A DNA stretch of 64,000 nucleotides, taken from Lottia gigantea (Eukaryota > Mollusca > Gastropoda > Lottiidae). The translations under genes and the position numbers were made by a program. Of the stretch, positions 46,805 through 59,700 are shown piece by piece. The stretch covers positions 236,833 through 300,832 of the forward strand of contig NW_008708301.1 of NCBI RefSeq assembly GCF_000327385.1. Reading direction: 5' to 3'. Numbering within the stretch: the first letter of the stretch is position 1; every line of letters starts with the position of its first letter. The notes beneath the pieces were generated by a model. The model had not been told where the DNA came from. It did not search any database and saw only the letters and a program-made list of their open reading frames with translations.

Positions 46805-49800
46805 GAAATTATATAAAACATTTTACAAAGCCACTCTATTTTTTTTTATACTTTCCTGTTATGTATGATTTGTGGTTAATGACATGTATTATTCAGTTTA
46901 TATAGTACTCTCAACAGAGAATGAAAATCACACTGTAATAAGTTAAGTGTGGGTGACATCCCATATAACTCTGTTGGTAATATTCATTTAGAAGGCTTAA
47001 AAGGGTCTTTAATGTTCAAACCTCAAGTCTATCTTTCACTCGTCACCACAATATCCAGCTATTACGAAGTTCTTCTTGTACTCAGAATGCAGCAATTTGA
47101 TTGGATTTTATGCAAGCAGATACAGCCAATCACAGCCCTTGACAGACAGATTATTTACAGACTTTGATTGGCTGTATTCGGTATTATCAAACAAAATCCC
47201 TGCATTTATTAACTTGCAAAAGGTTGATATTGCTGTCAAAGTATAAGAAGAAGTTTGTAGTTGCTTGACATAGTGAAGATGTCCATCACTAAATTAAGTT
47301 ATTTCACATGTCAAGGATGATGCAACAAATAAATAAACATGTTCAAATTGATAAAGATATCATACCGATAGTAGATTCTAGAGACATATCATTGATAAAT
47401 AATAAGAATATCAAATGAATGTACAATAACTTAATATACCCTAAAGATCGATCAACATTGTATTCTCAACATTTTACCCCAGAAGACCAATAAGAGCAGC
47501 ATCAGATTTCATTAAATTTTCTCCTGAATCCATCTTGTTTTTATTGGAAAATGACCTTATATACTATGACATATAAAATAAAATAATCCTATGAATGATC
47601 TCTGTGCATCTTTCTGCTTACCAGAATATCAACATTAATGAAACCACGTTACTCCTGGGCCTGTGTATTTGTGAACCACTTTTCAATCTACCATGCAATA
47701 TACAAAATGCTATGTAAAAACCAGTTTGAAAGTATTTATTGATCTATCCAGTCTAACTAACATTGAGTTTATATCTGATGTAAACATAGACATGAAAACA
47801 CTATTAGGTCTTAATAATCTAATCATATAGACTAGAGCTTTGGTTTAAACCTATAGTATAAGCTAATATACTAAAGATTAACTATTTATCAATAGTACTA
47901 AGGCCAAGCCAATTTATTTTCTTGTTTTATTAAGGGAGGAAAAAAAGACAACATAAAAAAGGCCAAATTTGTGAGGGCAGAAAAGGAAAAAAAAAGAACC
48001 TTAAAAAAAACCAAGACTGACATTGACCTGTATTTTCCTACTTACTTTACCATATATTTAATTAATAATTGGAGTTTTTGATGATGATTTTTTGTAAATT
48101 AGGAATGAAGGTTGCCTAATTTTTTCTAAGCATAGCTGATTTTAAGGTGTTTTTTTAACTGATTTTCAAAATTATGGTAGAAGGATCCATTAAAGAAGAA
48201 AATAAATTGGTGTGGCCTAACTGTACTTTACTTCATATGGTCAATATGACCAACATAGATTGGGTACTTAGTAATTAATACCTGTAGTAAGTTAATTAGC
48301 AATCAATAAATCAGACAAATAGCTTTAAATATTCATTTCAAATTATCTTATTCTGTCCTTTTAAATTCAGCCAAGCTTCATTCAAATAATGGGGGTATAG
48401 CTGGGTTTCCTTGCAAAAATAATTTCTACTCCATTTCTAAGAAATTTCAAAATATGATTTTATAATCCATGCTTTTGCCCATAAGTGTATATAGTTTTTT
48501 CTAGAATCAATCATCATAAGGTTTAAAAAGTGAAAATATCTCTTTTCATTTCACTTTGAATTTAATAAGGCAATGTTATGAATTAATCATTCTTGTAGTA
48601 TTGCTATAAGAATTGTGCACAAAGGTAAAAAATACTGAAAATGGGAAGCTTATTTGACAAGAAAAAAAAGGATTTACATTTTTCATGTAATCTTTCTCTA
48701 CCGGTATTATAAAATGTTCTGTCACCTGCTTACGACAGCTTATGTCAGAGTTCTGAGCTTAACGAGTAAACAATTACAGTAGATCTACTCACCTCAAAAT
48801 TTTTAGAATTTACAAACACTCAGTGACTGAGTGAAATATTGTTCAATCAAAAAACATGCATAGTATTAGGCCTAGTAACAGTTACATTTAAATGTAAATA
48901 AATCATGAATCAACACATAACATATATATCAAAAATAGAAATTTAGACTAGATCTAATACTCAGAATTATAAAATCATCTCTGTCAAACAGATAGATCAA
49001 TATCAATCATTGATTTATTGCCATTACTGGATTTTTGAATATTGGTTGGATATGATTAGCCTACCCCGGATGAAAACAACAGCCAGGAGAGGAGTAAACT
49101 TCCGACTTGTGGGGATCATGGATAAGAGACTAAAGTTGACTTTTGATTGTGAATATAAATATAAGTGCAAAATACCTGGACGGAATATGACATGAAAGAC
49201 CACTTATTTACTAAAACAACCAATTCAAGACTACTTTTTGTTTATAACTATTTCACGGAAGTGGCAATCGCGCAGGTGTACTATGCTGGGGGTCCCGTTA
49301 GAAATCCGTTATATGACCTTGACCCACGAACGAAGAGCAAAGGGACCCGAAACTATTCCTGTCTAATCGTTTTACAATTGATTTAGCAGGAAATAAAAAA
49401 GAAAACAAAAATAATCAATACAAACATCAAATATTAATTAAACATAAACATACCCCATTCTAATTTGTTTGACTTATCTTACGAAAAAGAGTGTTCGGTA
49501 GTAATAGAGTTTATCGGTAGTAAAGAGACGCTGTGGTCATTTCCTCTCCCTTTTTGGAACTGAGAGAAAAGAAAATTATTTTTATCTTCATCCTAGTTTT
49601 TGGCCATCGGAACTGTACTTAGAATTCTGTCTTAAGCATTTTTGATAAGTTCAAAGAAATATCTACATAAAATGGAGAAGAAATGAACGAATTGGGATCA
49701 AAGTAATGAAGAAACTTTTAAACAAAATTTAGTGTTTTTATTGGAATGAGGTGATGAGCAATCAATGAAGGTGTAATTTGATGGAGTGACAGGTCGAGAG

Positions 49801-49819
49801 GTATAATCTGTGAATCATT
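46805..49819. promoter_or_regulatory. Divergent upstream region of the NEK and LIM genes
   Basis: The two genes start away from each other across 3 kb. ETS-like sites occur at 49257 (CACGGAAGTGGC) and near 49096 (AACTTCCGAC), so at least one promoter probably lies at 49.0-49.6 kb. The NEK 5' UTR exon should also be in this stretch. 47155-47210 shares a GATTGGCTGTATTC segment with NUP214 intron 14 (about 59870), a small dispersed repeat. No other coding segment recognised. Confidence 0.35.
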
Positions 49820-51421
49820 ATGTATAACAATACAAAACCACCTATCAACCCAAACAACGCTATGATGTCTATCATGTCACAACAAACCAGAACAAATCAA
49901 ACATTTACAACTGGAAAAAAGATGGGTGGAAACAGTCCAGTAGTTTATAATAAATCACTCATTGAAAGTAGAAATGATTTTAGGAGCTTCTCTACTGCCA
50001 ATGATGCTAATGTTTATGCTAGGCCTAGAATGCACCCAGAGCATAACACTGATGTTGTTTATCATGCTGATTCACAAATGTACCAGTCTCCACATGGTGT
50101 AGATGCCCATTACAGTCAGAGAAATTTTTCTTTACTGAGTGACATCAACAGATTTAATGAGCCAGCACCATACTCAGATCCAAGATCAAGGGCATTTTCA
50201 CCTCAACATCAAATAGCAAGCAATAGATTTTCTTCAGCACATGTGAGGAAACCAGTAAGTGGAGGTCATTTATCAATGCTTCCTAATGAAAGATCAAAGT
50301 TTAATCTTAGTGGTCACAATAGTGGTTCCAATTCGAAATCCAACTCTGATTGCTCTTCAGAATTAGAAAAGGAACTGTCTGTTCTTACTAATAAACTAGA
50401 AAGTGAACTAAGTGTGAAAGATTTAGATGGTGGATCTGACAGGTCACTTTCACCTTACAATGGTTCAACTTACTCTGATGGTATGCCTGTGCAGGTACCT
50501 ATAAATAGAATGACTAATAAAGGTGTACAGTCCCCTCTCAGAAAACCTCCAAGAAGTATAAACTTCCAAGTTACTCCTCCGAAAGTGAAAGGTTTGTCAG
50601 ATGCTGAGAAGAAACTGGAAGCTTTGACTCAAGAATTAGAAGATGAAATGGAAAAGAAACCGCATGGTGAAAGTTTTGGACATTGCAGTGCCTGTGGAGA
50701 ACCTGTGTCAGGCTCATCCAATGCCTGTCAAGCTATGGGTAGTTTATATCACACAAAATGCTTCACATGTTGTTCATGTGGTAGAACATTAAGAAGTAAA
50801 GCATTTTATAATGTGAATGGGAAAGTTTATTGTGAAGAGGATTATTTATACTCTGGTTTTCAGCAAACAGCTGATAAATGTGTTGTTTGTGGTCATTTGA
50901 TCATGGAAATGATACTACAAGCAATGGGTAAATCTTATCATCCTGGCTGTTTTCGATGTTCTGTATGCAATGAATGTTTAGACGGAATCCCGTTCACAAT
51001 AGATTTTGATAATAAGATATACTGTGTAGAAGATTATCATAGAATTTATGCTCCAAAATGTGCTGCTTGTGGATTAGCTATAACACCAGTAGAAGGTACA
51101 GAAGAAACAGTTCGAGTCGTATCAATGGATAAAGATTTCCATGTGGACTGTTATCATTGTGAAGGATGTTACATGCAGTTAACAGATGACCCTGATAAAA
51201 GATGCTATCCTCTAGACAATAGTTTATATTGTCATACTTGCCATATTGAGAAGATGAATGAAAAATATCCAAATGAGAGATTCTTTTTTAATCCAACAAC
51301 TAACAATATCCAAACAGAAGACCAATCTGGAAACTTTACAACTTGTTCTCCATCAAGTTACAAAGCCTTTCCAGTCAATGGAGTTAGTATGAATAATTAT
51401 GCTTCTACTAAGGAGACATAG
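49820..51421 (+). CDS. Ajuba/LIMD1/WTIP-family protein with three LIM domains
   Basis: 533 codons in a single exon, with no intron in the coding region. The N-terminal half is low-complexity, rich in Ser, Asn and Pro, with a Glu/Lys-rich helix-like segment near residues 258-280 ([18 protein letters not shown]). Three LIM zinc-finger domains follow: about 289-341 (CSACGE...[15 protein letters not shown]), 354-405 ([20 protein letters not shown]) and 414-478 (CAACGLAI...[10 protein letters not shown]). The second and third domains match the Ajuba family most closely ([20 protein letters not shown]). Family members sit at adherens junctions and other adhesion sites, inhibit LATS/Warts in Hippo signalling, and shuttle to the nucleus. 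The zyxin/LPP subfamily is the main alternative but fits less well. AATAAA at 51925 is a likely poly(A) signal. Confidence 0.93.
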   Translation: MYNNTKPPINPNNAMMSIMSQQTRTNQTFTTGKKMGGNSPVVYNKSLIESRNDFRSFSTANDANVYARPRMHPEHNTDVVYHADSQMYQSPHGVDAHYSQRNFSLLSDINRFNEPAPYSDPRSRAFSPQHQIASNRFSSAHVRKPVSGGHLSMLPNERSKFNLSGHNSGSNSKSNSDCSSELEKELSVLTNKLESELSVKDLDGGSDRSLSPYNGSTYSDGMPVQVPINRMTNKGVQSPLRKPPRSINFQVTPPKVKGLSDAEKKLEALTQELEDEMEKKPHGESFGHCSACGEPVSGSSNACQAMGSLYHTKCFTCCSCGRTLRSKAFYNVNGKVYCEEDYLYSGFQQTADKCVVCGHLIMEMILQAMGKSYHPGCFRCSVCNECLDGIPFTIDFDNKIYCVEDYHRIYAPKCAACGLAITPVEGTEETVRVVSMDKDFHVDCYHCEGCYMQLTDDPDKRCYPLDNSLYCHTCHIEKMNEKYPNERFFFNPTTNNIQTEDQSGNFTTCSPSSYKAFPVNGVSMNNYASTKET

Positions 51422-51924
51422 ATTTCTTCTTTATAAAGTATTATTATTATTGTAAATTTATTGTGAGATGTCGGGTATGTAGTGCTCAAATGGTTTTGCT
51501 ATATTCGATTTAGTTATTTAGTTTCTGGAAAAACGTGTTATATATGCACTGGGTCCAACTAATGGGGGTATTTTTTACATTAGAGGAGTCATTTAATGGG
51601 TTCTGTATAAATAGAAATGTGATTTTAATATTAAAGTCTAGTCTACATGCTACATGAAATCATCTAAAAGATACAATGTACATGTATTATAACATTAAAA
51701 TTTCAAGCTTTTTCTGTGTCTGATTTTTTAGCGGTTCATAATATGAACTTCTAAGTAGTTTTTTTGAGCACCAACTATTTTTTACTACAATTTTAAGAAA
51801 GAAAGTTTTACGGCGATTACAATATCATGGTACTTTATTACAGTTTTTAATGTAAATAGTTAAATTTGTTAAAGGGAATTCCTGTCTTTTTGTTTAAATT
51901 TATGTTATTTATATAATCAAAGTC

Positions 51925-51930
51925 AATAAA
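51925..51930 (+). terminator. Likely poly(A) signal of the LIM gene
   Basis: AATAAA about 500 bases past the stop codon in an AT-rich 3' region. A second candidate is at about 52078. Confidence 0.4.
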
Positions 51931-53640
51931 ATCAAACAGTTTTTTGTTATATATATCTGCTTGAAAGTTTAAATGCTAACTTAACATGCTTTTAGAGGCC
52001 AACAAATATATTGATACTTTTTTTATACACAAAAAATAACTTTTTACTTTTATTAGATGTATTATTTAAACCTTAACAATAAAATACTCATTAAGTATGT
52101 CATGTGTGATAGCTACAAACTTGTATGTAGTGCCAGTTGATGACAAAATATATGTTAGGATACATGAAGCTTTCTGTACAAATGGAAAAGATGCTGTTTT
52201 GGTGCCAACTGAACAATCAATTTGGTTAAATTTCGCATCAATATGATTAAATTTTATATGGTTAGATGCACAATGCTTACTTGATGCATTTGAATGAGAT
52301 TATAACCTTATTTTAAAACTAGTAAATTCTTTTGATAAGATTATGTTGAGATAGGGCTGATAAAAGAAGTGAGCACGCAGCTGTGATCAAACTCTATATC
52401 TTTTTAAAAAATGACAAAATATTATTCAATAAACCTGACACAAATGATATGTAATTTTATGTTTTGTTGTGTGAGACAGTCATATTTGTAGTCCCAAATG
52501 TTATCATAAGAGTGGAAAATTTCTTCAAGGTGAAAAGTTTATAAGCTTATAAACCATTTTCACGAATTTTTAAAGATTAATATTTAGTGTGATAAATTTT
52601 CTATTTTATTTACTAATGTACTTTTTACATACAGATTAATAAACAAGAAATGTTTCATGATCAAGATGATGTCAACTTTTGGACTGAAACTTATCTATTA
52701 TTGTCTATAATATAGAGAATAGATCTTAGAATTTTTTCTCAGAAATCCTATGTCTTCCATTAGAGACAAAAGTTTAGAAAAGCATTTTACATTTTACTTT
52801 GTTTTCTTTTCTATCAATAGAGATATCAGTATGTGTATATTTGATATTGGATCTGATCATTTCATATGATAATTCCATTGGTTTTATTCATTTTAGAAGT
52901 AAAAATTTCTAGTCTGTTATGATTCACTAAAATGGTTGTTTCTAGTTGCACTTCTATAATCATAAATATTGAGTGAAGATATATTATATAAAATGAAATC
53001 TTAATTCATCATTGTCTATATTCCCATCCCACTTCTGATGTTCTGTATATTTTAAAGTTGTATTTGTTTATGCTTGCATATACCCATGATAGAAAAATAG
53101 GATTAGGCATCAACTATATATATATATATATTATTGTCTTCATTTTATTTTGGAATAAAATTTTTTAAAAATACTCTCTTTTTTTTCTATTTACTGTTGT
53201 TGTATGTGATGATTTCAAGGGAAGCTGGAATCTGTGTAGACCTAGTATCCATAATATGATTAACTCTCTCTTAATAGTCTGTAAATATCAAGACTTGCTA
53301 ACATAAATTCTAGTGGGGTTATAGTAACTTGACCCCTAACCAAAATGGCCCAATAATTGGGTCATAATGACCACTAAGTATGATAATGTGAAGACACCTA
53401 TGTGTATAAAATTATTTAACTGTGGTCAGATTGTCTAAAGAATTGACTGAGTTGTCTTTCCTGTAAGGGAGAAATTGTGTAGTATGATAAAAAATATATT
53501 ACTATGTTGAATTGTCTCATAAAGAAATTTACAGATTGATAATTCAATTGTTTGTAAATAACATCGTTTTAAAGATTTTTTGATGATACTCGTTAGGAAA
53601 AAGGTTATACAGAAAGTGTCACTAAATATACTAATTGATC
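51931..53640. other. Intergenic region between the LIM gene and NUP214
   Basis: AT-rich with a (TA)n run near 53118-53131. No coding segment, RNA gene or repeat array recognised. A longer LIM 3' UTR may extend into it. Confidence 0.4.
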
Positions 53641-53732
53641 CCTAAATGGCGAGTTTCGAGCTTCCGCGGTAATTTTCTGTATTGGTATTGTATTTTAAAA
53701 GAAAAGAAAACTCTAGACCAAATCTGAGGATC
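53641..53732 (+). promoter_or_regulatory. NUP214: Probable NUP214 proximal promoter and 5' UTR
   Basis: CTAAATGGCGAG near 53643 resembles a YY1 site and GAGCTTCCGCGG at about 53658 contains a reversed ETS-like core. No TATA box is apparent close by. Motif-based only. Confidence 0.3.
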
Positions 53733-56700
53733 ATGTCTGATCTACCACCAGAAAGGGAAGTAAAGGTAGAGTTTTTAATCTAAATGATTAACACATTCAT
53801 ATTATTATTTTACTGGTAGACTAAACCGAAAGTAGAATTTATCAATTGTTTATTTTCTGCCCCCTGAATACTGCCTGAGATTTCTGAATTAGATTTACCT
53901 GCTTTTTCACAAAAAGATACTTTGAAATACGGCCCAGTTCCATGTAGCACGACAATGCACAATCCTGACTCTAGGACACTCATTTTCAAAAACGTGCTGC
54001 CAATGAATATGATGCTGAAGGACAAGGCCTGACATGAAAAATGTTGTTTTATAAACTTATTAGCCTATAGGCAGAGTTGATCTTGACCGTTTAGATAGTT
54101 TTTGAAGGATTTTCATCATGATTAAAGCCAAATTTATCATAACTCATCAGTCACCTCATCAACTAGTACTACGTAGACTCGTTTGTAGAACTCCTCTACA
54201 ATTTTTAAAAAATTTAATGCATAACTTATAGACAAACAACAGAGAGACTGTCAGAATGCAAAGCATACAATTGTAATATTAATTGATTGATGATTCAACT
54301 TATTATTCAGGAGTTTCGCTTCCAGCAGTTATGTAGATTTAAGGTTACTGATGAACCTGTTACTTCAAATGATCGGTTACAGCTCTTAACAAATTCTTCC
54401 AAATATGCTTTAACGTTTGTTGCTGTCAAGGAAGGTAAGTGTGGATTCATCTTGATTATTTTACTGTACCGTATGAGATAAATTCCTAGGGCAGGAGATT
54501 TCATGAAATTTGTCATATTAAAAGAGAAGAATGCCACAAATCATAATTTTACTATCCTAATTTTATTTTTATTAAATTTATCAAATCATAAGATGTGCTG
54601 ACAGTAAGATGCTAGTTAATTGGAGATGAAGGATGAAACGATATTATTTCCCATTTGTAATCAAAGCTGTACTAAATCTTATACCTTTCTCTCCTTAATT
54701 CACAGGTTTAAAAGTGATTGATACTCAAGAATTGATAAAGTTAAATAAAGAACATGCTACGGATAAGAGTGTGTCTACTATATCAAATGTACCATTGCGT
54801 ACAATCATACCATTTACAGACAAGATATCACATCTAGTTATAAGTTGTGATGATTTAACTCTAGCTGTAGCCTGTAGTAGTAATGGTAATGTCATACTTT
54901 ATATGTATGATGTCAGAGGTTTTGCTGTTGTGGTATGTAGTCATTTTATTGCTACTTTTTTTTTGCTATACAAGTACAAGTTTACAAGTATCTGTAGGTA
55001 CATAGATATAATCATTTTTTATTAAATTTGATATATCAAATGTCCAATAAAAAAATATTATTATGACATATTTCAGAATAACCAGCCCAATCCATTTAAA
55101 ACAGTTCGTTTAAATACTAGTCCAGGCTCAAGTCTATGTGATGTTAGTTGGAACCCAGAGATAACTAATATTATTATAACATGTACAACTGATGGTGGGG
55201 TAGAACTATTAGAAGTTAATGACAATGTACAAGTATCAACACTATCAGTATCTACTAATGCTACCTGCTGTAAGTTGTAATTTGTTACAGTTTGAAATGA
55301 TGTCAATTTACAATTATTTAACATATAACCTAAATGAACTCTTTTTTTTCATTGTCCCTAGGTTTTACTTCACATCATTAATTTTTAGACTGTAGAAAGT
55401 GAAGGCACAGTGAAGGCGCTTAACTTGGTGAACCAAGGATAAATCCTATCATAACTTAAAAATGGAATAAAATATTTGATGTTAGTTATGGTCCTTGTTT
55501 TTTGAAACTTATTGGATAATTTGCTTGTCTGAGGGAATAGTTTAAATAGATTTTGACGAACATTGACACTGTTATAGTTTATACTAATATTGTTATAGTT
55601 TGTTGGAGTCCGAAAGGTAAACAGTTTGTGGTGGGTAGTAAAGATGGAAGATTGACTCAATATGATAGAACTTTGGTAGCTAAAAAGAATTGGCCATGTC
55701 CACCAATATTAGAAGGTGGACCATATCAAGGTATAGTGTTAAATCATTTGTCATCTTGGTATTAATAAAGGTAGAAAATCATGTCAGAAAAAGTTTAAAA
55801 AAAATATGAGATAACATTAAATTTATATCATATCAACTATGAATCAAGTCATCAAAACTACTTTAAAGGGTACTTAGTCTCATTGATTTGCCTCTAAAGA
55901 ATTGACGTGGAAGTTGATAATTAGTTTTCAAAAGGATATTGTTTGTATTCAACAAAAATCCAACCCCATATGTTTGTTTCTAAGGGAATTAAATTGTAAC
56001 ATTTCTTACAGTTGTGGATATAGTATGGTTGTCAACGTATATGTTTCTGGTGGCGTATTTACCTCAAACTCCAGATGCTTCTGATCAACCTCAAGTTGTT
56101 ATGATAACATCATCAGTAAGTAATATTACTTCAAAATCTATATCATCATCAGTAAGTTTTATTACTTCAAAATCTATAACATTATCAGTAAGTAATATTA
56201 CTCTAAAACTGTCCCGATTTGTAATTATAGCATCATCAGTAAGATATATTACTTCAAAAACCATAACAATTTGTTACAATAGCACCATCATTAAATAATA
56301 CATGTATGAGTTTATCTTGATTCATTACAGAAAGAAGGTAATACAACCTATGCTAATTTTGAAGATATATGTTTTGGATCTGGTGAAGTAAGAAAAGCTA
56401 AATACTATATGAGTCTTATTATGAAATGGTAAGTTTTTGTTGTTAGTGACTAGTTGATCAATAGACAATTTTTCAATCTAGGGAAAGCTGTAAATATTAC
56501 CTAGTTTTGAAAACAGAAAATATGTCTTGATGTATGATAATAATGATGTATATTTCAGGGAAATGGCTGTGATATCCTCATCTAATGCTACAGAAACAAC
56601 TATAGTGGCTAAAAATCAAACAGATAAGGTATTTTTAATTACATCTTGATTAATGTTAGATTAATATTTGATCAACCTACTGTTGTTAATTAATTTGATC

Positions 56701-59700
56701 AAATTTCAAAATACCACTTAAGTTTTATGATGATCAAATTATAAAGTTTTGTTACTTTACATTTGAAATGATTAAACTTCCTTTTACTAAATTTAGTTCC
56801 TGAATTTTGACTGAAAATTGACTTCTGGACCCCATTTCTGCAAATATTGTAGACTAACATATGAGCGTAAACGTTAAAATATGTATTTCTTCACTCAACG
56901 TGCAAGTTAAGTCATACAAATGTTTTAGAAACGGGGTTCAGATATCTGATGAACATTTTTTAACTATGTAATATATTTTCTTTTTCATCAGGTAACATGG
57001 GAACATTGGATTCTTGAAGATTCTGGTAGAGCTGAATTACCATTAACAGAGAGTAAAGAGGATTCATTTCCTGTTGGTTTTACATTATCATATACTTCTA
57101 CTTGTCCTGGTATGTTTGTAAAATTAGTATTTTATTGTTGTAAATTTTATAATTGTTAAGAGTATTCAGAAACATAAAACCAGGTTTTATGATTTTTTAT
57201 TATAAGCCATGCTCATAAAATGAAATATGTAAAGGTAAATAATCCTTGTGATTTGATAGTACTGATATTAAGAGTGATACCATATGAACTCAGCTTTTAG
57301 TCCATATGATCAGGAAAACAAATACCCGAACTCAGAATATGGCTTGTACAAATTATATAACTCGTTGTTTTTAAATGTATATATATATATATGTATACAT
57401 TTAAACTGATACAAATGTCCAGACTTATATATTATATCTCTATATCAGATCCCAACAGTGTAGAAGCATCACCAATATTAATATTACTATCAACTGATGG
57501 TTTATTAGTACCATTCTATATGGTTTATAGTCAACCTGATACAGTCATAGTAACATCACCACCACAACAACTCACATCACAGGGTGAACGCCATGGCAAA
57601 GGTTTGTTTTATTATCATAATTTGATTTGTGCATTATAGTGAACAAAATAGAGTTTGGTAGAAGGTTGTATAATCACTTTAAATGAATGAATAGGTAATC
57701 TTAGATGTGGAAAATCTTAAGTTGTTTTCTTTATCTGACCAGAATTTGTCAAAATTGGATGTTGAACTTGAAGACCAATTGTGGTTTTGATGAAATATGG
57801 TATAGTAATGAATATGCAAAGCAGATAAAAGATTTAAAATACTTATTTTGCTGTCTTATAACACATGAATTTTATTACAGACCCTTCACCTCCACCACAA
57901 GTAACATCTAGCCAACCATTACCAGGTGGATCTTTTCAATTTGCTCAAAAACCACCAGTAACCAACAGTGGTCAGTTAACAACACCAGTCAAAGGAACAG
58001 ACGGAAAAACAAATAGTCTTTTTAATCCTCCAACATCAGAGAGTACAGCCAGGTCCTTATTTGGTAACACTGGGACTCCAAGTTCTGGTTTCTCTTTTTC
58101 TCCTGCTACATCTGCTGCTAAGCCATCTTTTGGTACAAGTTTTGGAACTACACCAATCAGTTCTACCCCCTTCTCTTTTACAACTGGTACACCAACTGTA
58201 ACTACTACATCTAAATTACCACCATTGGGTGCAAGTAGTACATCATCATTTAGTAGTACACCTACTAGTGGTATTGGTACAGCTGGAGGTATAAATACTG
58301 GTAAACCACCAATGTTCTCAACACCGGTAACAACTATGTCTAAGCAACCAGAACCTCCTAAACCACCCCAGATAACTAAACCAAACATCTCCTCTGGTAT
58401 TGGTGTCTTTAGTGGAGCACCAGCCAGTATTACATCAGGTAAGTAAATTCTGGGATATTGATTATGAATTATTCCCTAAACTGTTGTTTATCTTTTGATA
58501 ATGTTTGGAACATTGGACAAAAATCAATACATAAACACTAGCATTATCCTCAGCATTAGACATGTCATTGATTTACTGTGGTAAAACATTGGGAATTAGG
58601 TTCAATAATCATATATATTCTGTTTTTGCCAAGGCTTTAGAGAATTTGAATGCATTATCAGTGATGCTGTATGCCAGAATGGTAGATGAGATGTATATGT
58701 GAAAAATACGAAACAGCATGTCACATTTTACTATACATTATCCTGACATGAATAGTAAGTGACAAAAGAGAATAAAATGTCCATCATAGAAACTTGTTAA
58801 ACTTGAAAATCATCAACTTGTATATTGTTTTATAGCTGGAGTAGGAATATCCAAACCAACAGCTACTGTAGGTGCTTTATCATCTGTTTCTACTGCTGGT
58901 GGATCAACTAAACCAACTCCCACTATTTCACAACCTCAAATAAAAGGTAAATGATTTTCTCGGTGACATGTAGTTTTGTTTAGGTTAACATTTAGTCGAA
59001 ATTTTACTTGCCACACAGTTACCTTTAATGAGTTTGACCCCATTTCACTATAATTATTATCATGCATATAGAAAATAATCTTTAAATGAACCTCATTGCT
59101 ATTTCATTTCTCTGTATGATGTTATTTTAGCACTATCTAAAGTGGACAGTGACACTAGTAAATCTGTTGATAGTTTAATACATGAAACAAGTGAATCCAC
59201 TTTTACAGACAGTATTATAGAAGAGGTAGGTACAATTAACATTATACCAAGTATCTTTGCATCAAAATCTTTTTTATGGATGGAATAAATTCCATTCAAA
59301 TGTGGAATCAAGAAATTCTGATTTTGAGAAAGTCATTTTGTATGGATAGATATGAGTGATTTTTTAACGTTTATCATTCCAATGAAAAATTGAATAACTT
59401 GTCTCTATGACCTGCTTCAAATATGTAAACAAGACATACTCATTTGTTACAATGTTTTCAGATGGCTCATTTTGAAAAAGAACTAAGAGAACTGAAAGCT
59501 AGAACAGGAGGATGTAAATGTGAAATTGGTACCAAATCAGAAATGCAGAAAATAAAACAAACGACAGATGAATTTAGTAAATTTTGTTATGATATTAAAG
59601 ATATAACAAAGGTACATTGAATTATTGTTTGTTAGACTGAAATATGCTGTTTGATTTTGGATATTGAATTCAATAGTAGTCTACTTTATTCTATATTGAG

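Noticed and set aside
57972-58388. 138-codon minus-strand ORF rich in Val, Gly and Leu
   Set aside because: Antisense shadow of NUP214 exon 11 (Ser/Thr/Pro-rich linker), which has strong support on the plus strand.
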